64,000 bases of DNA. Origin: Chloroflexota bacterium. GTDB lineage: Bacteria > Chloroflexota > Anaerolineae > Anaerolineales > Villigracilaceae. Positions 27,322 to 37,146 of the stretch are shown here, in pieces. Positions within the stretch are counted from its first letter, which is position 1. Each line of letters starts with the position of its first letter. The translations under genes were made by a program, and so were the position numbers. The DNA lies in assembly GCA_016191845.1 (NCBI GenBank), contig JACPVF010000007.1, positions 186,001 through 250,000 of the forward strand. The letters are read 5' to 3'. Under the pieces are notes generated by a model that ran no database searches, was not told the DNA's origin, and saw only the letters and a program-made list of their open reading frames with translations.

Positions 27322-28041
27322 ATGAAGAAGTTTTCCATTTTACTTGCCGCCGTGCTGGTGCTCGCCACCCTGCTGAGCGCCTGCGGCCCCACCACGGTCA
27401 ACCAGTCCTCGCTGCGCACCCTGAACGTGAACGGCACGGGCACCATCAGCCTGACCCCCGACATCGCCTACATTTATCTGGGCGTGCATTCGGAGAACCC
27501 GAGCGCCTCGGAGGCGGTGGCCAGCAACAACGCGCAGACCCAGAAGGTGATCGACGCTCTCAAGAATCTGGGCATCGACGAGAAGGACATCCGCACCACC
27601 AACTTCAGCATCTGGCCTTCCGCGCAGTACAGCCCCGATGGACAGCAGACGGGCACCACTTACATGGTCGATAACACCGTCTACGTGACCATCCGCGACC
27701 TGTCCAAGCTGGGTGACCTGCTCGACACCGTCATCAAGGCGGGCGCCAACACCGTCAACAGCATCCAGTTCGACGTGGCCGACAAGACCGAGGCTCTCAA
27801 GCAGGCCCGCGACGAGGCCGTCAAGAATGCCCAGACCCAGGCCGAGGAATTGGCCAAGGCGGCGGGCGTGACCCTCGGTGAAGTGCAGACCATCGGCTTC
27901 TACGACAGCGTCCCCAGCCCCGTGTACGAGGGCGGCAAGGGCGGCGGCGGCGGCGACATGGTTGCGAGCGTGACCGTGCCGATCCAGCCTGGTCAGATGA
28001 CCCTGACCGCCACGGTCAGCATGACCTACATCATCAAGTAA
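27322..28041 (+). CDS. SIMPL domain lipoprotein (DUF541)
   Basis: The 239-residue protein has a lipoprotein signal with lipobox LLSAC (Cys about residue 19). The SIMPL domain follows: a strand VNGTGTISLTPD, then the long region A-x-x-N-N-A-Q-T-x-x-V, and C-terminal strands ending in TVSMTYIIK. Such proteins sit in the envelope and form oligomers; the role is unclear. The ribosome site ggagttcacc points to ATG 27322 rather than 27298. Confidence 0.87.
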   Translation: MKKFSILLAAVLVLATLLSACGPTTVNQSSLRTLNVNGTGTISLTPDIAYIYLGVHSENPSASEAVASNNAQTQKVIDALKNLGIDEKDIRTTNFSIWPSAQYSPDGQQTGTTYMVDNTVYVTIRDLSKLGDLLDTVIKAGANTVNSIQFDVADKTEALKQARDEAVKNAQTQAEELAKAAGVTLGEVQTIGFYDSVPSPVYEGGKGGGGGDMVASVTVPIQPGQMTLTATVSMTYIIK

Positions 28042-28061
28042 CCTGTCCATCCTGGACCCTG

Positions 28062-28097
28062 AGCCTGCCTCCGTTATGGAGGCAGGCTTTTTTGCTC
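28062..28097 (+). terminator. rho-independent terminator
   Basis: The stem AGCCTGCCTCC / GGAGGCAGGCT with loop GTTAT is followed by a T run. Confidence 0.93.
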
Positions 28098-28182
28098 CCT
28101 GCCCCCACCCGTCCTCTCCCATTTTCACAAAGCGAAAATGGGGGAGGTGCCCCGATAGGGGCGGAGGGGGTAAGGGTCGCGT

Positions 28183-28188
28183 TATAAT
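28183..28188 (+). promoter_or_regulatory. -10 element (TATAAT) for the dehydrogenase gene
   Basis: TATAAT lies 31 bases ahead of ATG 28219. No convincing -35 element is seen. Confidence 0.55.
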
Positions 28189-28218
28189 CCCAGCAACTTT
28201 TCCAAAGGAGTCGTTTCC

Positions 28219-29105
<887 letters not shown>

Positions 29106-29106
<1 letters not shown>

Positions 29107-29996
29107 TGAAAAAATATTGGCCCACCCTGCAAGATTACACTTTGATCGGCATCAGTTCCGTCATCCAGGCCTTTGCGCTGCGGCTGTTCTTCGTCCCTGC
29201 ACAACTGGCCTCGGGCGGGGTGAGCGGCATCTCGCAGTTGATCAACCATTACACGGGCTGGCCGATTGGCTTGATGGTCTTCGTCGGCAACATCCCGCTC
29301 TTTTTGCTCGGCTGGAGATTCCTCGGCGGGCGGAGCTTCGCCCTGCGGACGGCCTTCGCCATCGTGACCTACTCCCTGCTGGCAGACCTGATCCTCAAGC
29401 TGCCGCTCTTCGCCCCAGGCGGTGCGGCAACCAACCTGATCGCCGACCTGCAGGGTGACATCTTCCTCAATGCGTTGTACGGCGCCATCGTCAGCGGCGT
29501 CGGCTTTGGGTTGGTCTATCGCGCACGCGGCACCAGCGGCGGCTCGGACATCCTGGCGCGCATCCTCAACCATTGGCGCGGCGTGCCGATGACACAAAGT
29601 TACCTGATCGTGGACACGGCTGTGATCCTCTCGGCGGGATTCGTCTTCGGCTGGAAGCAGGCGCTGTACGCGATGATCACGCTCTACATCAGCGGCATCG
29701 TGGCCGAGACCACCCTCGAAGGCGGCGGGACGGTCCGCACGGCGATGATCGTCACCGACCAGGCCGAGGCCGTCTCGAAGCGCATCATCGAGGAACTGGT
29801 GCGCGGCGTGACCATCCTCGAAGGGACGGGCGGTTACACGGGTGCGACCCGTCCCGTGCTGTACTGCGTCATCACCCGCGCCGAGGTGGCGGCCATCAAG
29901 TCCATCGTGCATGAGATCGACCCGAAGGCCTTCATGGTCATCGGTTTGGCACACGAAGCCCTGGGCGAGGGATTCGGTCCGCTGAAACAGCAGTAG
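29106..29996 (+). CDS. YitT family membrane protein (DUF161/DUF2179)
   Basis: The 296-residue product has five to six transmembrane helices (about 10-170) followed by a soluble DUF2179 domain (about 210-290) with the signature TAMIVT...GVTILEGTGGYTG. The substrate is unknown. It is translationally coupled to the dehydrogenase by an overlapping TGATG; an in-frame TTG at 29103 would add one residue. Confidence 0.85.
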
Positions 29997-30041
29997 GAAA
30001 GCCCCTGTCCCTAAGAATAAATGAGGTCGAACGGCTAAGAA

Positions 30042-30614
30042 ATGGTATCGGAAAATAGCATCACTGTTCAGGTCAGGTTAAAGTTTACCGATTTCTGGCG
30101 CGCAAATCGCCTATATCGGGCATCAACATCCAATGATCACATTGGTCGCCTGCTCATTGGCCTCCTTTCTTTGTTTCTCGGTGGATGTTATTTGGTGTTT
30201 CTTGCGACTCAACCAATACGTTCACACAACGATATAGATTTGTCAATTCCAGCGGCTTTCATGTCAATTCTGATTGGGATAATTCTTATCCTCGATTTAA
30301 TCCCGCTGGCATTCTCGTGGCTTGTATTCAAGCAAAACAATCGACTGTACTCAGAACCTTATCGGGTAATTTTCGATGAAAATGGAATTTCGGTTCAAAG
30401 ACCAGATATGAGTACAAAATACGAGTGGGATTTATTTTATGCGGCGGTCGAAGGACGAGACGAATTTATTTTGATCTATGGAAAGAATCTGTATTTTGCT
30501 ACTCCAAAGACTTGTTTTGAAAGCGAGAAACAAACGGAAATATTCCGTAGCATACTCCAAAGAAAAGTCTTGTCATTCAGGCAGATGCTAAAGCTTCCAC
30601 TGGATATTCGGTGA
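30042..30614 (+). CDS. YcxB-like membrane protein
   Basis: The 190-residue protein has two transmembrane helices (about 35-56 and 68-95), then a PH-like region with the pattern YRVIFDENGISVQRPD and YEWDLFYAAVEGRDEFIL, as in YcxB-type proteins. Codon use is more AT-rich than its neighbours, suggesting a recently acquired gene. The function is unknown. Confidence 0.7.
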   Translation: MVSENSITVQVRLKFTDFWRANRLYRASTSNDHIGRLLIGLLSLFLGGCYLVFLATQPIRSHNDIDLSIPAAFMSILIGIILILDLIPLAFSWLVFKQNNRLYSEPYRVIFDENGISVQRPDMSTKYEWDLFYAAVEGRDEFILIYGKNLYFATPKTCFESEKQTEIFRSILQRKVLSFRQMLKLPLDIR

Positions 30615-30751
30615 AAGAACGCTTTCTTATAAAACGTGCGTTCACCTGACGAGATAAAACCCAAATCAAAGAAACGCAAAGGGCGCAAAGAAAGATCCTT
30701 GCACCCTTTTTATTTTCTCCGTGTCAATCCGTGCAATCCGTGTCCAACCAT

Positions 30752-31414
30752 TTACGAAAACTGCAACACCACCCCCACAATCAACAAAATCTGACCGACA
30801 TGATACAGGCCGATGTTCAGTATCCGTCCGCGCGGCATGGGCTGGATGAATTTGTTCCAGGCCAGGACGATGTCCGAGGCGTAGAAGAACAGCGCACCCA
30901 ATGAAACTGAAGCGGAGGCCAGCGCGCTCCACTGCGCGTTCGAGAGCGTCAACAGCGCCGAGAGCAGCATCAAGGTGATGACTACACCGTACAACGCCAC
31001 GGGAATCGCCAACCGCGACTGGCCCGAGGCATGCACACCCATCAGCAGGCGGCGCATCACGCGCACACCGCTCACGCCAATGATGACCGCCAGCAGCAGG
31101 CTCCACATCGTGACGGGCGGCAGCGGTGTATTGAATCCGATCAGGTAGGCGATATGCGCCAGCAGAAAAGCGGCCAGCCCGAAGACGAAGAATCGGTCCA
31201 GCCAGAGCAGGAATACATCGCCTGCCAACGAGAGCAAGGCCCCCAGCCCGAACCATAGCGCCGCCGCCTGCCAACCCGTTGACAGATACAACCACAACGA
31301 CAGGCAAAACATCACCGCCGGCTTGGCGATAAATTCCAATTGCCGTTTCCCGCTCCACAGCGCATACGACTCCAACCCCGCGAACAAAATTGCCAGTACA
31401 GGCAGAATACCCAT
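30752..31414 (-). CDS. lysoplasmalogenase / YhhN (TMEM86) family protein
   Basis: The 220-residue product has about eight transmembrane helices and the family pattern KPAVMF (about 31), the conserved LGDVFLL-type motif (here LAGDVFLLW, about 63) and FYASDIVLAWNKF (about 177). The family hydrolyses lysoplasmalogen in animals; the bacterial role is uncertain. Confidence 0.82.
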   Translation of the reverse strand: MGILPVLAILFAGLESYALWSGKRQLEFIAKPAVMFCLSLWLYLSTGWQAAALWFGLGALLSLAGDVFLLWLDRFFVFGLAAFLLAHIAYLIGFNTPLPPVTMWSLLLAVIIGVSGVRVMRRLLMGVHASGQSRLAIPVALYGVVITLMLLSALLTLSNAQWSALASASVSLGALFFYASDIVLAWNKFIQPMPRGRILNIGLYHVGQILLIVGVVLQFS

Positions 31415-31433
31415 CCCAACTCCTCTTCCAAAT

Positions 31434-31464
31434 TATAGGGGCGACCCGCTGGGTCGCCCCTATA
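31434..31464. repeat. TAGGGGCGACCC palindrome (possible terminator)
   Basis: TATAGGGGCGACCC / GGGTCGCCCCTATA with a 3-base centre. It lies directly downstream of era. The arm starts like the palindrome at 41841. Confidence 0.8.
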
Positions 31465-32400
31465 TCACTTCTTTCTCATATCCTTCTTCTTCCCGCCTCT
31501 GATCTTGTACCCGAAACGCTGCAAGGCATTCTCGTCCTTGCGCCATTCTTTCAACACCTTCACGCGCAGCTCCAGGAAGACGGGCCGTCCGCCCATCGAC
31601 TCGATCTCCTTGCGCGCCGAGGAGCCGATACGCTTAAGCATCGAGCCGCCTTCGCCGATGACGATGCCCTTCTGCGACTCGCGCTCGACGAAGAGCGTGG
31701 CGGCGATGTAGGCCATGCCGTTCTCGCGCTCGACAAACTCGTCGATGCGGACGGCAATACCATGCGGCACCTCGTCGCGCAGGTTGAGCAGCGCCGCCTC
31801 GCGGATCAGGTCCGCGGCGATGTCGCGCTCGTACGAGTCGGTCACCTGGTCTTCGGGATACTCAGGCGGACGCTTCGGCAGGACAGCCGTCAGCGCGGCG
31901 ATGAGTTCATCCAGGCCCTGACCCTTGCGCGCCGACACTTCCTGGACCTTGGGCTGGATCAGCAGCTTCGAGTATTCCTCCGCCCGAGCGGGGATCGCCT
32001 CGGGGGCCAGCAGATCCACTTTGTTCAGGACCAGGAATCGGGGCGTGCGCATCGAGACACGGTTGAGCAGGTCGGCCACGGCCTTGTCCTCCTCGGTCGG
32101 CTCGTCGCCCGCATCCACCAGAAAGAGAATCGCGTCGACGTGTTCGAGCGACTCCTGCGCTTCCTGATTGAGGAACTCGCCCAGCTTGTGACGCGCCACG
32201 TGCATACCAGGCGTATCGACGAACACGATCTGCGCCGAGTCGTTCGTCAAAATACCGAGCTGACGGCGGCGCGTGGTCTGCGGCTTCGGCGAGACCGCCG
32301 CAATCTTCTGACCCAGCAGCGCATTGACCAGCGTGGACTTGCCCACGTTCGGGCGGCCGATGATGGCCACGAACCCGGAGCGGAAACTTTCTTCGTTCAT
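31465..32400 (-). CDS. era: GTPase Era
   Basis: The 311-residue protein has the G motifs GRPNVGKST (about 14-22), DTPGMH (about 61-66) and NKVD (about 123-126), followed by a KH domain containing IVIGEGGSMLKRIG. Era binds the 3' end of 16S rRNA and aids 30S maturation. ATG 32400 is used, which overlaps the stop of the DMT gene as ATGA; the frame also allows a start at 32412. Confidence 0.95.
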   Translation of the reverse strand: MNEESFRSGFVAIIGRPNVGKSTLVNALLGQKIAAVSPKPQTTRRRQLGILTNDSAQIVFVDTPGMHVARHKLGEFLNQEAQESLEHVDAILFLVDAGDEPTEEDKAVADLLNRVSMRTPRFLVLNKVDLLAPEAIPARAEEYSKLLIQPKVQEVSARKGQGLDELIAALTAVLPKRPPEYPEDQVTDSYERDIAADLIREAALLNLRDEVPHGIAVRIDEFVERENGMAYIAATLFVERESQKGIVIGEGGSMLKRIGSSARKEIESMGGRPVFLELRVKVLKEWRKDENALQRFGYKIRGGKKKDMRKK

Positions 32401-33266
32401 TGTTTTTTCCAATTGACAACCACCAAACTTGAGATGATCAGCAGCCCGCCTGCCAGCAACTGCCAGGAGAGATGCTCATTTAAAAAGAGGACGCCCAAAA
32501 GCACGCCGCCCAGCGGAAAGACGTAGGTCACCATCGTGGCGCGCGTCGGGCCGATTTCGTGGATCAGGTAATAGTTGAGGATCAGCGCCAGCCCCGAGCC
32601 GAGCACGCCCAGCCACAGCAGCGCGATCCAGGTCATCGGCAGGTGCGGGATCTTGAATGGACTTTCCGCGATCGGCGCGGCCAGCCACATCACCACCGTC
32701 GCCGAAAGCAGCGGCGCCGCGCCACGCACCAGTCCGTGCGCATTGGGCGTGTTGCGGCGTGTATAGACCGCACTGCCCGCGTAGAACATACTGGCCAGGA
32801 TGACTGCGCCCTGCCCAAGCAGGGAACTCTGCGAAACATGCATGTCCTCGCTCAGCAGGATGACCACGCCCGCAAAACCGACCAACAGGCCGAGCACCTT
32901 TTGCACAGTCATCTTGTCGTCGTGCAGGAAAAGGTGGGCAATCACCAGCGTGAACAGCGGAACCGTTGAGTTGAGGATGGCCGCCACAGCCGAGTCAATG
33001 GCCTGCTCGCCCCACGAGATCAGGAAGAACGGGATGGCGATATTGGTCAGGCCGATGATGATGAAGATGGTCCAGGTCTTGCGGTCGCGCGGCCATTCCA
33101 CGCGCTGGATGAAAACCGCGCCACCTGCGAAGAGCAGACCGAACAGCACGCGGAAGGCCACCAGCGTCACCGGGCCGATCTCGGCCACGGCAATCTTGAT
33201 CCACAGGAACGACGAGCTCCAAATGGCTCCCAGCAGAATAAAAACGAACCAGTGTTTGGCTTTCAA
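32397..33266 (-). CDS. EamA-family DMT transporter (TTG start)
   Basis: The 289-residue product has ten transmembrane helices in two EamA repeats, the first with the motif AIWSSSFLWIK near the N-terminus and a second copy from about 145. The substrate is unknown. The start codon is TTG with an upstream AAGGAG at good spacing. The ribosome site lies in the arm of a perfect 9-bp hairpin (33268-33291), which may control translation. Era follows in the same operon. Confidence 0.85.
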   Translation of the reverse strand: MKAKHWFVFILLGAIWSSSFLWIKIAVAEIGPVTLVAFRVLFGLLFAGGAVFIQRVEWPRDRKTWTIFIIIGLTNIAIPFFLISWGEQAIDSAVAAILNSTVPLFTLVIAHLFLHDDKMTVQKVLGLLVGFAGVVILLSEDMHVSQSSLLGQGAVILASMFYAGSAVYTRRNTPNAHGLVRGAAPLLSATVVMWLAAPIAESPFKIPHLPMTWIALLWLGVLGSGLALILNYYLIHEIGPTRATMVTYVFPLGGVLLGVLFLNEHLSWQLLAGGLLIISSLVVVNWKKQ

Positions 33267-33267
33267 G

Positions 33268-33291
33268 ACTCACTCCTTTGACGGAGTGAGT
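33268..33291 (-). promoter_or_regulatory. hairpin enclosing the ribosome binding site of the DMT gene
   Basis: ACTCACTCC pairs perfectly with GGAGTGAGT around a six-base loop. On the mRNA the AAGGAG is inside the second arm, two bases before TTG. It could act as a thermosensor or a translational switch; this is inference. Confidence 0.55.
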
Positions 33292-33400
33292 TTATCATAA
33301 CAACGTAATCCCATACGCCCTGCCTGCACTGGGCCGCAGGCACACGTGAGCGGAGCCGCCGTTCTTCGCGGCGCAGCCAAAGGGCAGGTTGCGCGAGGGC

Positions 33401-34651
33401 CTATTCCTTCGTGATCAACCGGACCTGTGTATCGTAAAAGATGTAGTCCCAGGCCCAGTTGATCAGCACCACGATGCGGTTGCGGAAGCCGATCAGCCGG
33501 TAGATGTGCAGAAAGACCCAGATCACCCAGGCGATGAAGCCGCTGAACGACAGCCCCCAAATGCGCGCCACGGCAGCATTGCGCCCGATGGTGGCCAGCA
33601 AGCCAGGGTCCTTGTAGTGGAACGGGCGCAGCGGTTGATGCGCGATGGCGCGGCGGATGTTCTCCGCGGTCGCGTCAGCCTGTTGCAGTGCCACGGTCGA
33701 GAGCATGGGCAGCGGCTGGCCGTTCCCATTCTCGACGTAGGCCATGTCGCCGATGGCGAAGACCTCGGGGTGCCCAGGCAGCTGCAGCGTGGACTCGGTC
33801 ACCACCCGACCCGCGCCTGCCTGCCGTACCCCCAGCCGACTCGCCAACCCGGCTGCTTTCACACCCGCCGTCCAGATCAAGGTCTGGGCGGGGATGGTCG
33901 TACCATCGGCCAGGGCGACCTGCTCGCCGTTGTACTCGGTCAACTTTGCGTTGAGCATTACCTCCACGCGCTTGCCCGTCAACAGGCGGAGCGTGGACTG
34001 GCGCAACTCGTCGGGGTAGGCGGGCATGACGGTCGGTCCCGCTTCGAGCAGTAACACGTGCGACTCATTCATGTCGATGGTGGGATATTCCTTGCTCATC
34101 ACGTGGCGGATCAACTCGGCCAGCGCGCCCGCCGTCTCGACGCCGGTTGGGCCTGCGCCGACCACAACGAAGGTCAACAGGGCGCGGCGCTTGTCTGCGT
34201 CCGCTTCGCGGCTGGCGCGCTCGAAGGCCGAGAGCAGGTGATTGCGCGTCTGCACGGCGTTGTCCACACCTTTCAGATCGAAGCCGTTACGCTCCACGGA
34301 CTCGAGACCGAAGAAGTTGGTCTGTCCGCCCGCCGCCAGGATGAGATGGTCATAGGCGATGACCGAACCATCCAGTTTGACGTAGCGCTCAGCCAGATTG
34401 ACCTCGGTCACATCCCCCATCTGGAAGGTTAGATTCTTTTGGCGGCGGAAGATGGTCCGCAGAGGGTAGGCGATCTGCGCAGGCGTCAGGCCCGCGATGG
34501 CGATCTGATACAGCAGCGGCTGGAACAGGTGATAATTTTGGCGGTCGATCAGCGTGATGCGGACGGGCGCGTTGGCCAGTTTCCGTGCGGCCTGCAAGCC
34601 GCCGAATCCCGCACCAACGATGACCACGTGGGGGCGTTTTTCTGCGATCAT
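33401..34651 (-). CDS. ndh: type II NADH dehydrogenase (NDH-2)
   Basis: The 416-residue protein has two dinucleotide-binding motifs: GAGFGGLQAAR (FAD, about 10) and VVGAGPTGVETAG (NAD(P)H, about 160). The family signature IWTAGVKA and the FAD-binding block AIGDMAYV follow (about 260 and 290). The C-terminal segment has a short amphipathic helix (WVIWVFLHIYRLIGF) that probably attaches the enzyme to the membrane. It passes electrons from NADH to quinone without proton pumping. ATG 34651 follows AGGAGAAAACC. Two Rex-like sites lie upstream. Confidence 0.9.
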   Translation of the reverse strand: MIAEKRPHVVIVGAGFGGLQAARKLANAPVRITLIDRQNYHLFQPLLYQIAIAGLTPAQIAYPLRTIFRRQKNLTFQMGDVTEVNLAERYVKLDGSVIAYDHLILAAGGQTNFFGLESVERNGFDLKGVDNAVQTRNHLLSAFERASREADADKRRALLTFVVVGAGPTGVETAGALAELIRHVMSKEYPTIDMNESHVLLLEAGPTVMPAYPDELRQSTLRLLTGKRVEVMLNAKLTEYNGEQVALADGTTIPAQTLIWTAGVKAAGLASRLGVRQAGAGRVVTESTLQLPGHPEVFAIGDMAYVENGNGQPLPMLSTVALQQADATAENIRRAIAHQPLRPFHYKDPGLLATIGRNAAVARIWGLSFSGFIAWVIWVFLHIYRLIGFRNRIVVLINWAWDYIFYDTQVRLITKE

Positions 34652-34664
34652 GGTTTTCTCCTCA

Positions 34665-34683
34665 TTCATGTCACTGCGAGGTT
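34665..34683. repeat. remnant of the ATGTCRTTGCGAG repeat family
   Basis: ATGTCACTGCGAGG lies just upstream of ndh. It matches the end of the full repeats but has no inverted partner. Confidence 0.5.
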
Positions 34684-34699
34684 CGCAGGAATATACAGT

Positions 34700-34717
34700 T
34701 TGTGAAATATTACACTA
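34700..34717. promoter_or_regulatory. Rex/CRP-like operator 1 upstream of ndh
   Basis: TTGTGAA-ATAT-TACACTA matches the Rex consensus TTGTGAA-N4-TTCACAA at 12 of 14 positions. The core also fits a CRP-type site TGTGA-N6-TCACA with two mismatches. Confidence 0.6.
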
Positions 34718-34741
34718 TTATTATAACCAAAATTGTCTGAT

Positions 34742-34759
34742 TTGTAAAGATTATCACAA
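34742..34759. promoter_or_regulatory. Rex/CRP-like operator 2 upstream of ndh
   Basis: TTGTAAA-GATT-ATCACAA matches the Rex consensus at 12 of 14 positions. It lies 42 bases from operator 1 (start to start), four helical turns. Confidence 0.6.
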
Positions 34760-34875
34760 ATCATTCCCCTGCCCGCCTCTCAAATACTTTTGCGGGAAAT
34801 TGATAGATTCATCGAGCAAGTGGAAGGCGGTTTCGCTACAATCTTATTCAACACCCATCTGACACGGAGGTCGAA

Positions 34876-35706
34876 ATGAAAAACGTGTTCTCGATCATGC
34901 CCAACTTTCTGCGCGACCCTGATGAATTCTTCCGAAGCGTTCAAAGGGAGGAGGATGTAAAAGGCAAGGCTGTCACCCTGGCCCTGGTGGCGGTCTTCTC
35001 GTTCATGGCATACGGATTCATGGTGGGTCTGGCCAAGAGTCCGCTTCAAGCGTTGTCATCCTCCATCAAACTGCCGATCCTGTTCCTTTCCACCATGGCC
35101 TTTTGCCTACCTGCCCTGTACTTCTTCTCGCTGGCGCTGCTGGGAACGCCATTGAAAATGATGCAGGTGCTGACCGTGGTCCTGGCAGGCATCAGCGTGT
35201 CTGCCTTTCTACTGCTGGGGCTGGCGCCTGTCACACTCTTCTTCGTGTTGACCTCTGGCAACTATGAATTCTTCCAATTGCTGGCGGTCGGCTTTGTGGG
35301 TATCAGCGCCTCCATCGGCGTGTATTTTCTTTGGCGGGGCATGACGCTGGTAGAAACGGCGCGGAACGATGGGCTCAAGGGCCTCAGGCAGCGCATCCTG
35401 CTGCTATGGATCATGCTATACGGTTTTGTCGGGACGCAAATGACGTGGCGGCTGAGCCCGTTCATCGGCAGGCCCGAGGATCCGTTCTACATCATCAAGC
35501 CTTCCCGCGATAATTTCTACGTGGACGTCGTCCACGCCCTTCAAGGTGCGCTCAACCTACAATTATCAGAAGCTTCATGGATTGCCCCTATCCTGCTGGC
35601 CACCCTCTGCGTCATTGGACTTGGGGCCGTCATATTTGCAGGCGGTGCGCTCCTGGGCACCATGGCACGCCCCACCAAACATATGCAAACCAGTGAAACG
35701 AAATAA
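34876..35706 (+). CDS. Yip1-like multi-pass membrane protein
   Basis: The 276-residue protein has a soluble start with LRDPDEFFRSVQREEDV, then about six transmembrane helices. The look is that of Yip1/DUF-type membrane proteins. A good ribosome site (acggagg) precedes ATG 34876. The gene is divergent from ndh and could share its control region. Function unknown. Confidence 0.65.
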   Translation: MKNVFSIMPNFLRDPDEFFRSVQREEDVKGKAVTLALVAVFSFMAYGFMVGLAKSPLQALSSSIKLPILFLSTMAFCLPALYFFSLALLGTPLKMMQVLTVVLAGISVSAFLLLGLAPVTLFFVLTSGNYEFFQLLAVGFVGISASIGVYFLWRGMTLVETARNDGLKGLRQRILLLWIMLYGFVGTQMTWRLSPFIGRPEDPFYIIKPSRDNFYVDVVHALQGALNLQLSEASWIAPILLATLCVIGLGAVIFAGGALLGTMARPTKHMQTSETK

Positions 35707-35716
35707 TATCTGTAAA

Positions 35717-35750
35717 AAGTGGGACCCACCTTTGAGGTGGGTCCCACTTC
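35717..35750. terminator. bidirectional terminator-like hairpin
   Basis: AAGTGGGACCCACC / GGTGGGTCCCACTT is a perfect 14-bp stem with a TTTGA loop between two convergent genes. Confidence 0.85.
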
Positions 35751-35752
35751 AT

Positions 35753-36397
35753 TCATCGCCAGAACAGGAATTGACCGAACCCCAAACTCGCCACATCGAG
35801 CGGAATGCCAACCAGGTTAGCCAGCCAACTAACCAACCACCAAAAGCCGCGATTGACGAAGGGCACGTACCATAAAACCAAGAAGACGAGGATCGCAAAT
35901 GCGCCCTGCGTCTGCGCCAGTTTGACGCGCCACTCATACGGCAGGTGCGGCTCGATGGCGCCGAAGCCGTCGAAGGGCGGCACGGGCAGCAGGTTCAGCA
36001 CCACGGCTGAGACTTGCAGCCAGGCCAGAAAGGCCAGCCCGGGACCGAAGACTGAGTTGGCGACCGTCGTGAAGCGCAGGATCAAGCCAAGGATCAGGGC
36101 CAGAAAGGCGTTCGAGAGCGGACCCGCCAACGAAACTGCGGTTTCCCATCGGGGTCCGCGCAGACGCCAGCGCTCGATGTAGACCGCGCCGCCCGGCAGG
36201 CCGATCCCGCCTGCCAGCAGGAACAAGATCGGCATGAGCAATGAGTAGACGGGATGCGTGTACTTAAGCGGGTTGAAGGTCAGGTAGCCCTTGTCCTTGA
36301 CGGTGTAGTCACCGCCCTGATAGGCCACAAAGGCGTGCATGAACTCGTGCAGGCACAGAGAAAAGACCCAGCCCGCGAGGACGACGACAAAGGTCAT
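35753..36397 (-). CDS. site-2-protease-type M50 metallopeptidase
   Basis: The 214-residue membrane protein has HEFMH (HExxH, residues 17-21) in its first helix and the second zinc-ligand motif LLPVPPFDGF (about 153-162), with PLSN near 112. These are the marks of rhomboid-like site-2 proteases of the M50 family, which cut transmembrane substrates such as anti-sigma factors. It overlaps the next gene by four bases. No anti-sigma factor gene is nearby. Confidence 0.88.
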   Translation of the reverse strand: MTFVVVLAGWVFSLCLHEFMHAFVAYQGGDYTVKDKGYLTFNPLKYTHPVYSLLMPILFLLAGGIGLPGGAVYIERWRLRGPRWETAVSLAGPLSNAFLALILGLILRFTTVANSVFGPGLAFLAWLQVSAVVLNLLPVPPFDGFGAIEPHLPYEWRVKLAQTQGAFAILVFLVLWYVPFVNRGFWWLVSWLANLVGIPLDVASLGFGQFLFWR

Positions 36398-37077
36398 CGG
36401 AAGGCCTCGATCTCTTTATGCATGACCGAGACGGGGAAATGCGGCCCATGCGCGGGGTGGACGGTCTGGATGCCCAGCGGCAGGATCTTCTTCCAACTCT
36501 CCACCACCATGCGGATGTCGTCGGCCAGCACGGGCAGGCCGGGCGTCAGGCGCAGATACCAGTCGTTCATGGCCATATCGCCGACCAACGCATCGCCCGA
36601 GTCGAGCAGGATGCTGACGTGGCCCATCGAGTGTCCGGGCGTGTACACGACCTTGCCCGGGATGCCGTATTCGGCCAGCGACAGGCCGCCGTCGTCGAGG
36701 ACCTTGTCCACTTTGACGGGCGGCAGCTGAGGGTGCAGGACCGTCCGCGCCAGGGCAGACATGGCACGGCCGTAGGCCCCCACGCCGCCCGGGAAACCCG
36801 GCCGCCCGGTCTCGACCCAGGCCTGATCCCGATGATGAATGGCGACCTGCGCCCCGCTCATCGCGCGGATGTCGTTCAGGCAGGTGATGTGGTCCCAGTG
36901 GCCGTGCGTGAGCAGGATCAGGTCGATCTGCTTCGGGTCCACGCCCAACGCGGACATGCCGCGCACAAAGGCGGGGGTCCCACCCCAGGCGCCGGCATCG
37001 ATGAGCACCGTCCGCTCACCGCGCAACAGGTAGCAGTTGCAGATTCCTACGGGAATGCGATGGAAGGAAAAGGCCAT
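36394..37077 (-). CDS. MBL-fold metallohydrolase
   Basis: The 227-residue protein has THGHWDH (HxHxDH, about 57-63), further His at GHSMGH (about 147-152), Asp at GDMAMN (about 166), and a final zinc ligand in HPAHGP (about 207-212). This is a complete metallo-beta-lactamase-type site. The substrate is unknown. Confidence 0.88.
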   Translation of the reverse strand: MAFSFHRIPVGICNCYLLRGERTVLIDAGAWGGTPAFVRGMSALGVDPKQIDLILLTHGHWDHITCLNDIRAMSGAQVAIHHRDQAWVETGRPGFPGGVGAYGRAMSALARTVLHPQLPPVKVDKVLDDGGLSLAEYGIPGKVVYTPGHSMGHVSILLDSGDALVGDMAMNDWYLRLTPGLPVLADDIRMVVESWKKILPLGIQTVHPAHGPHFPVSVMHKEIEAFR

Positions 37078-37146
37078 GTGAGTCTCCTTTGGCTCGGCCT
37101 ACTTCGGATCAGGGCAGGCTGGCGCTTCGACGATGCTCAGCGCAAT

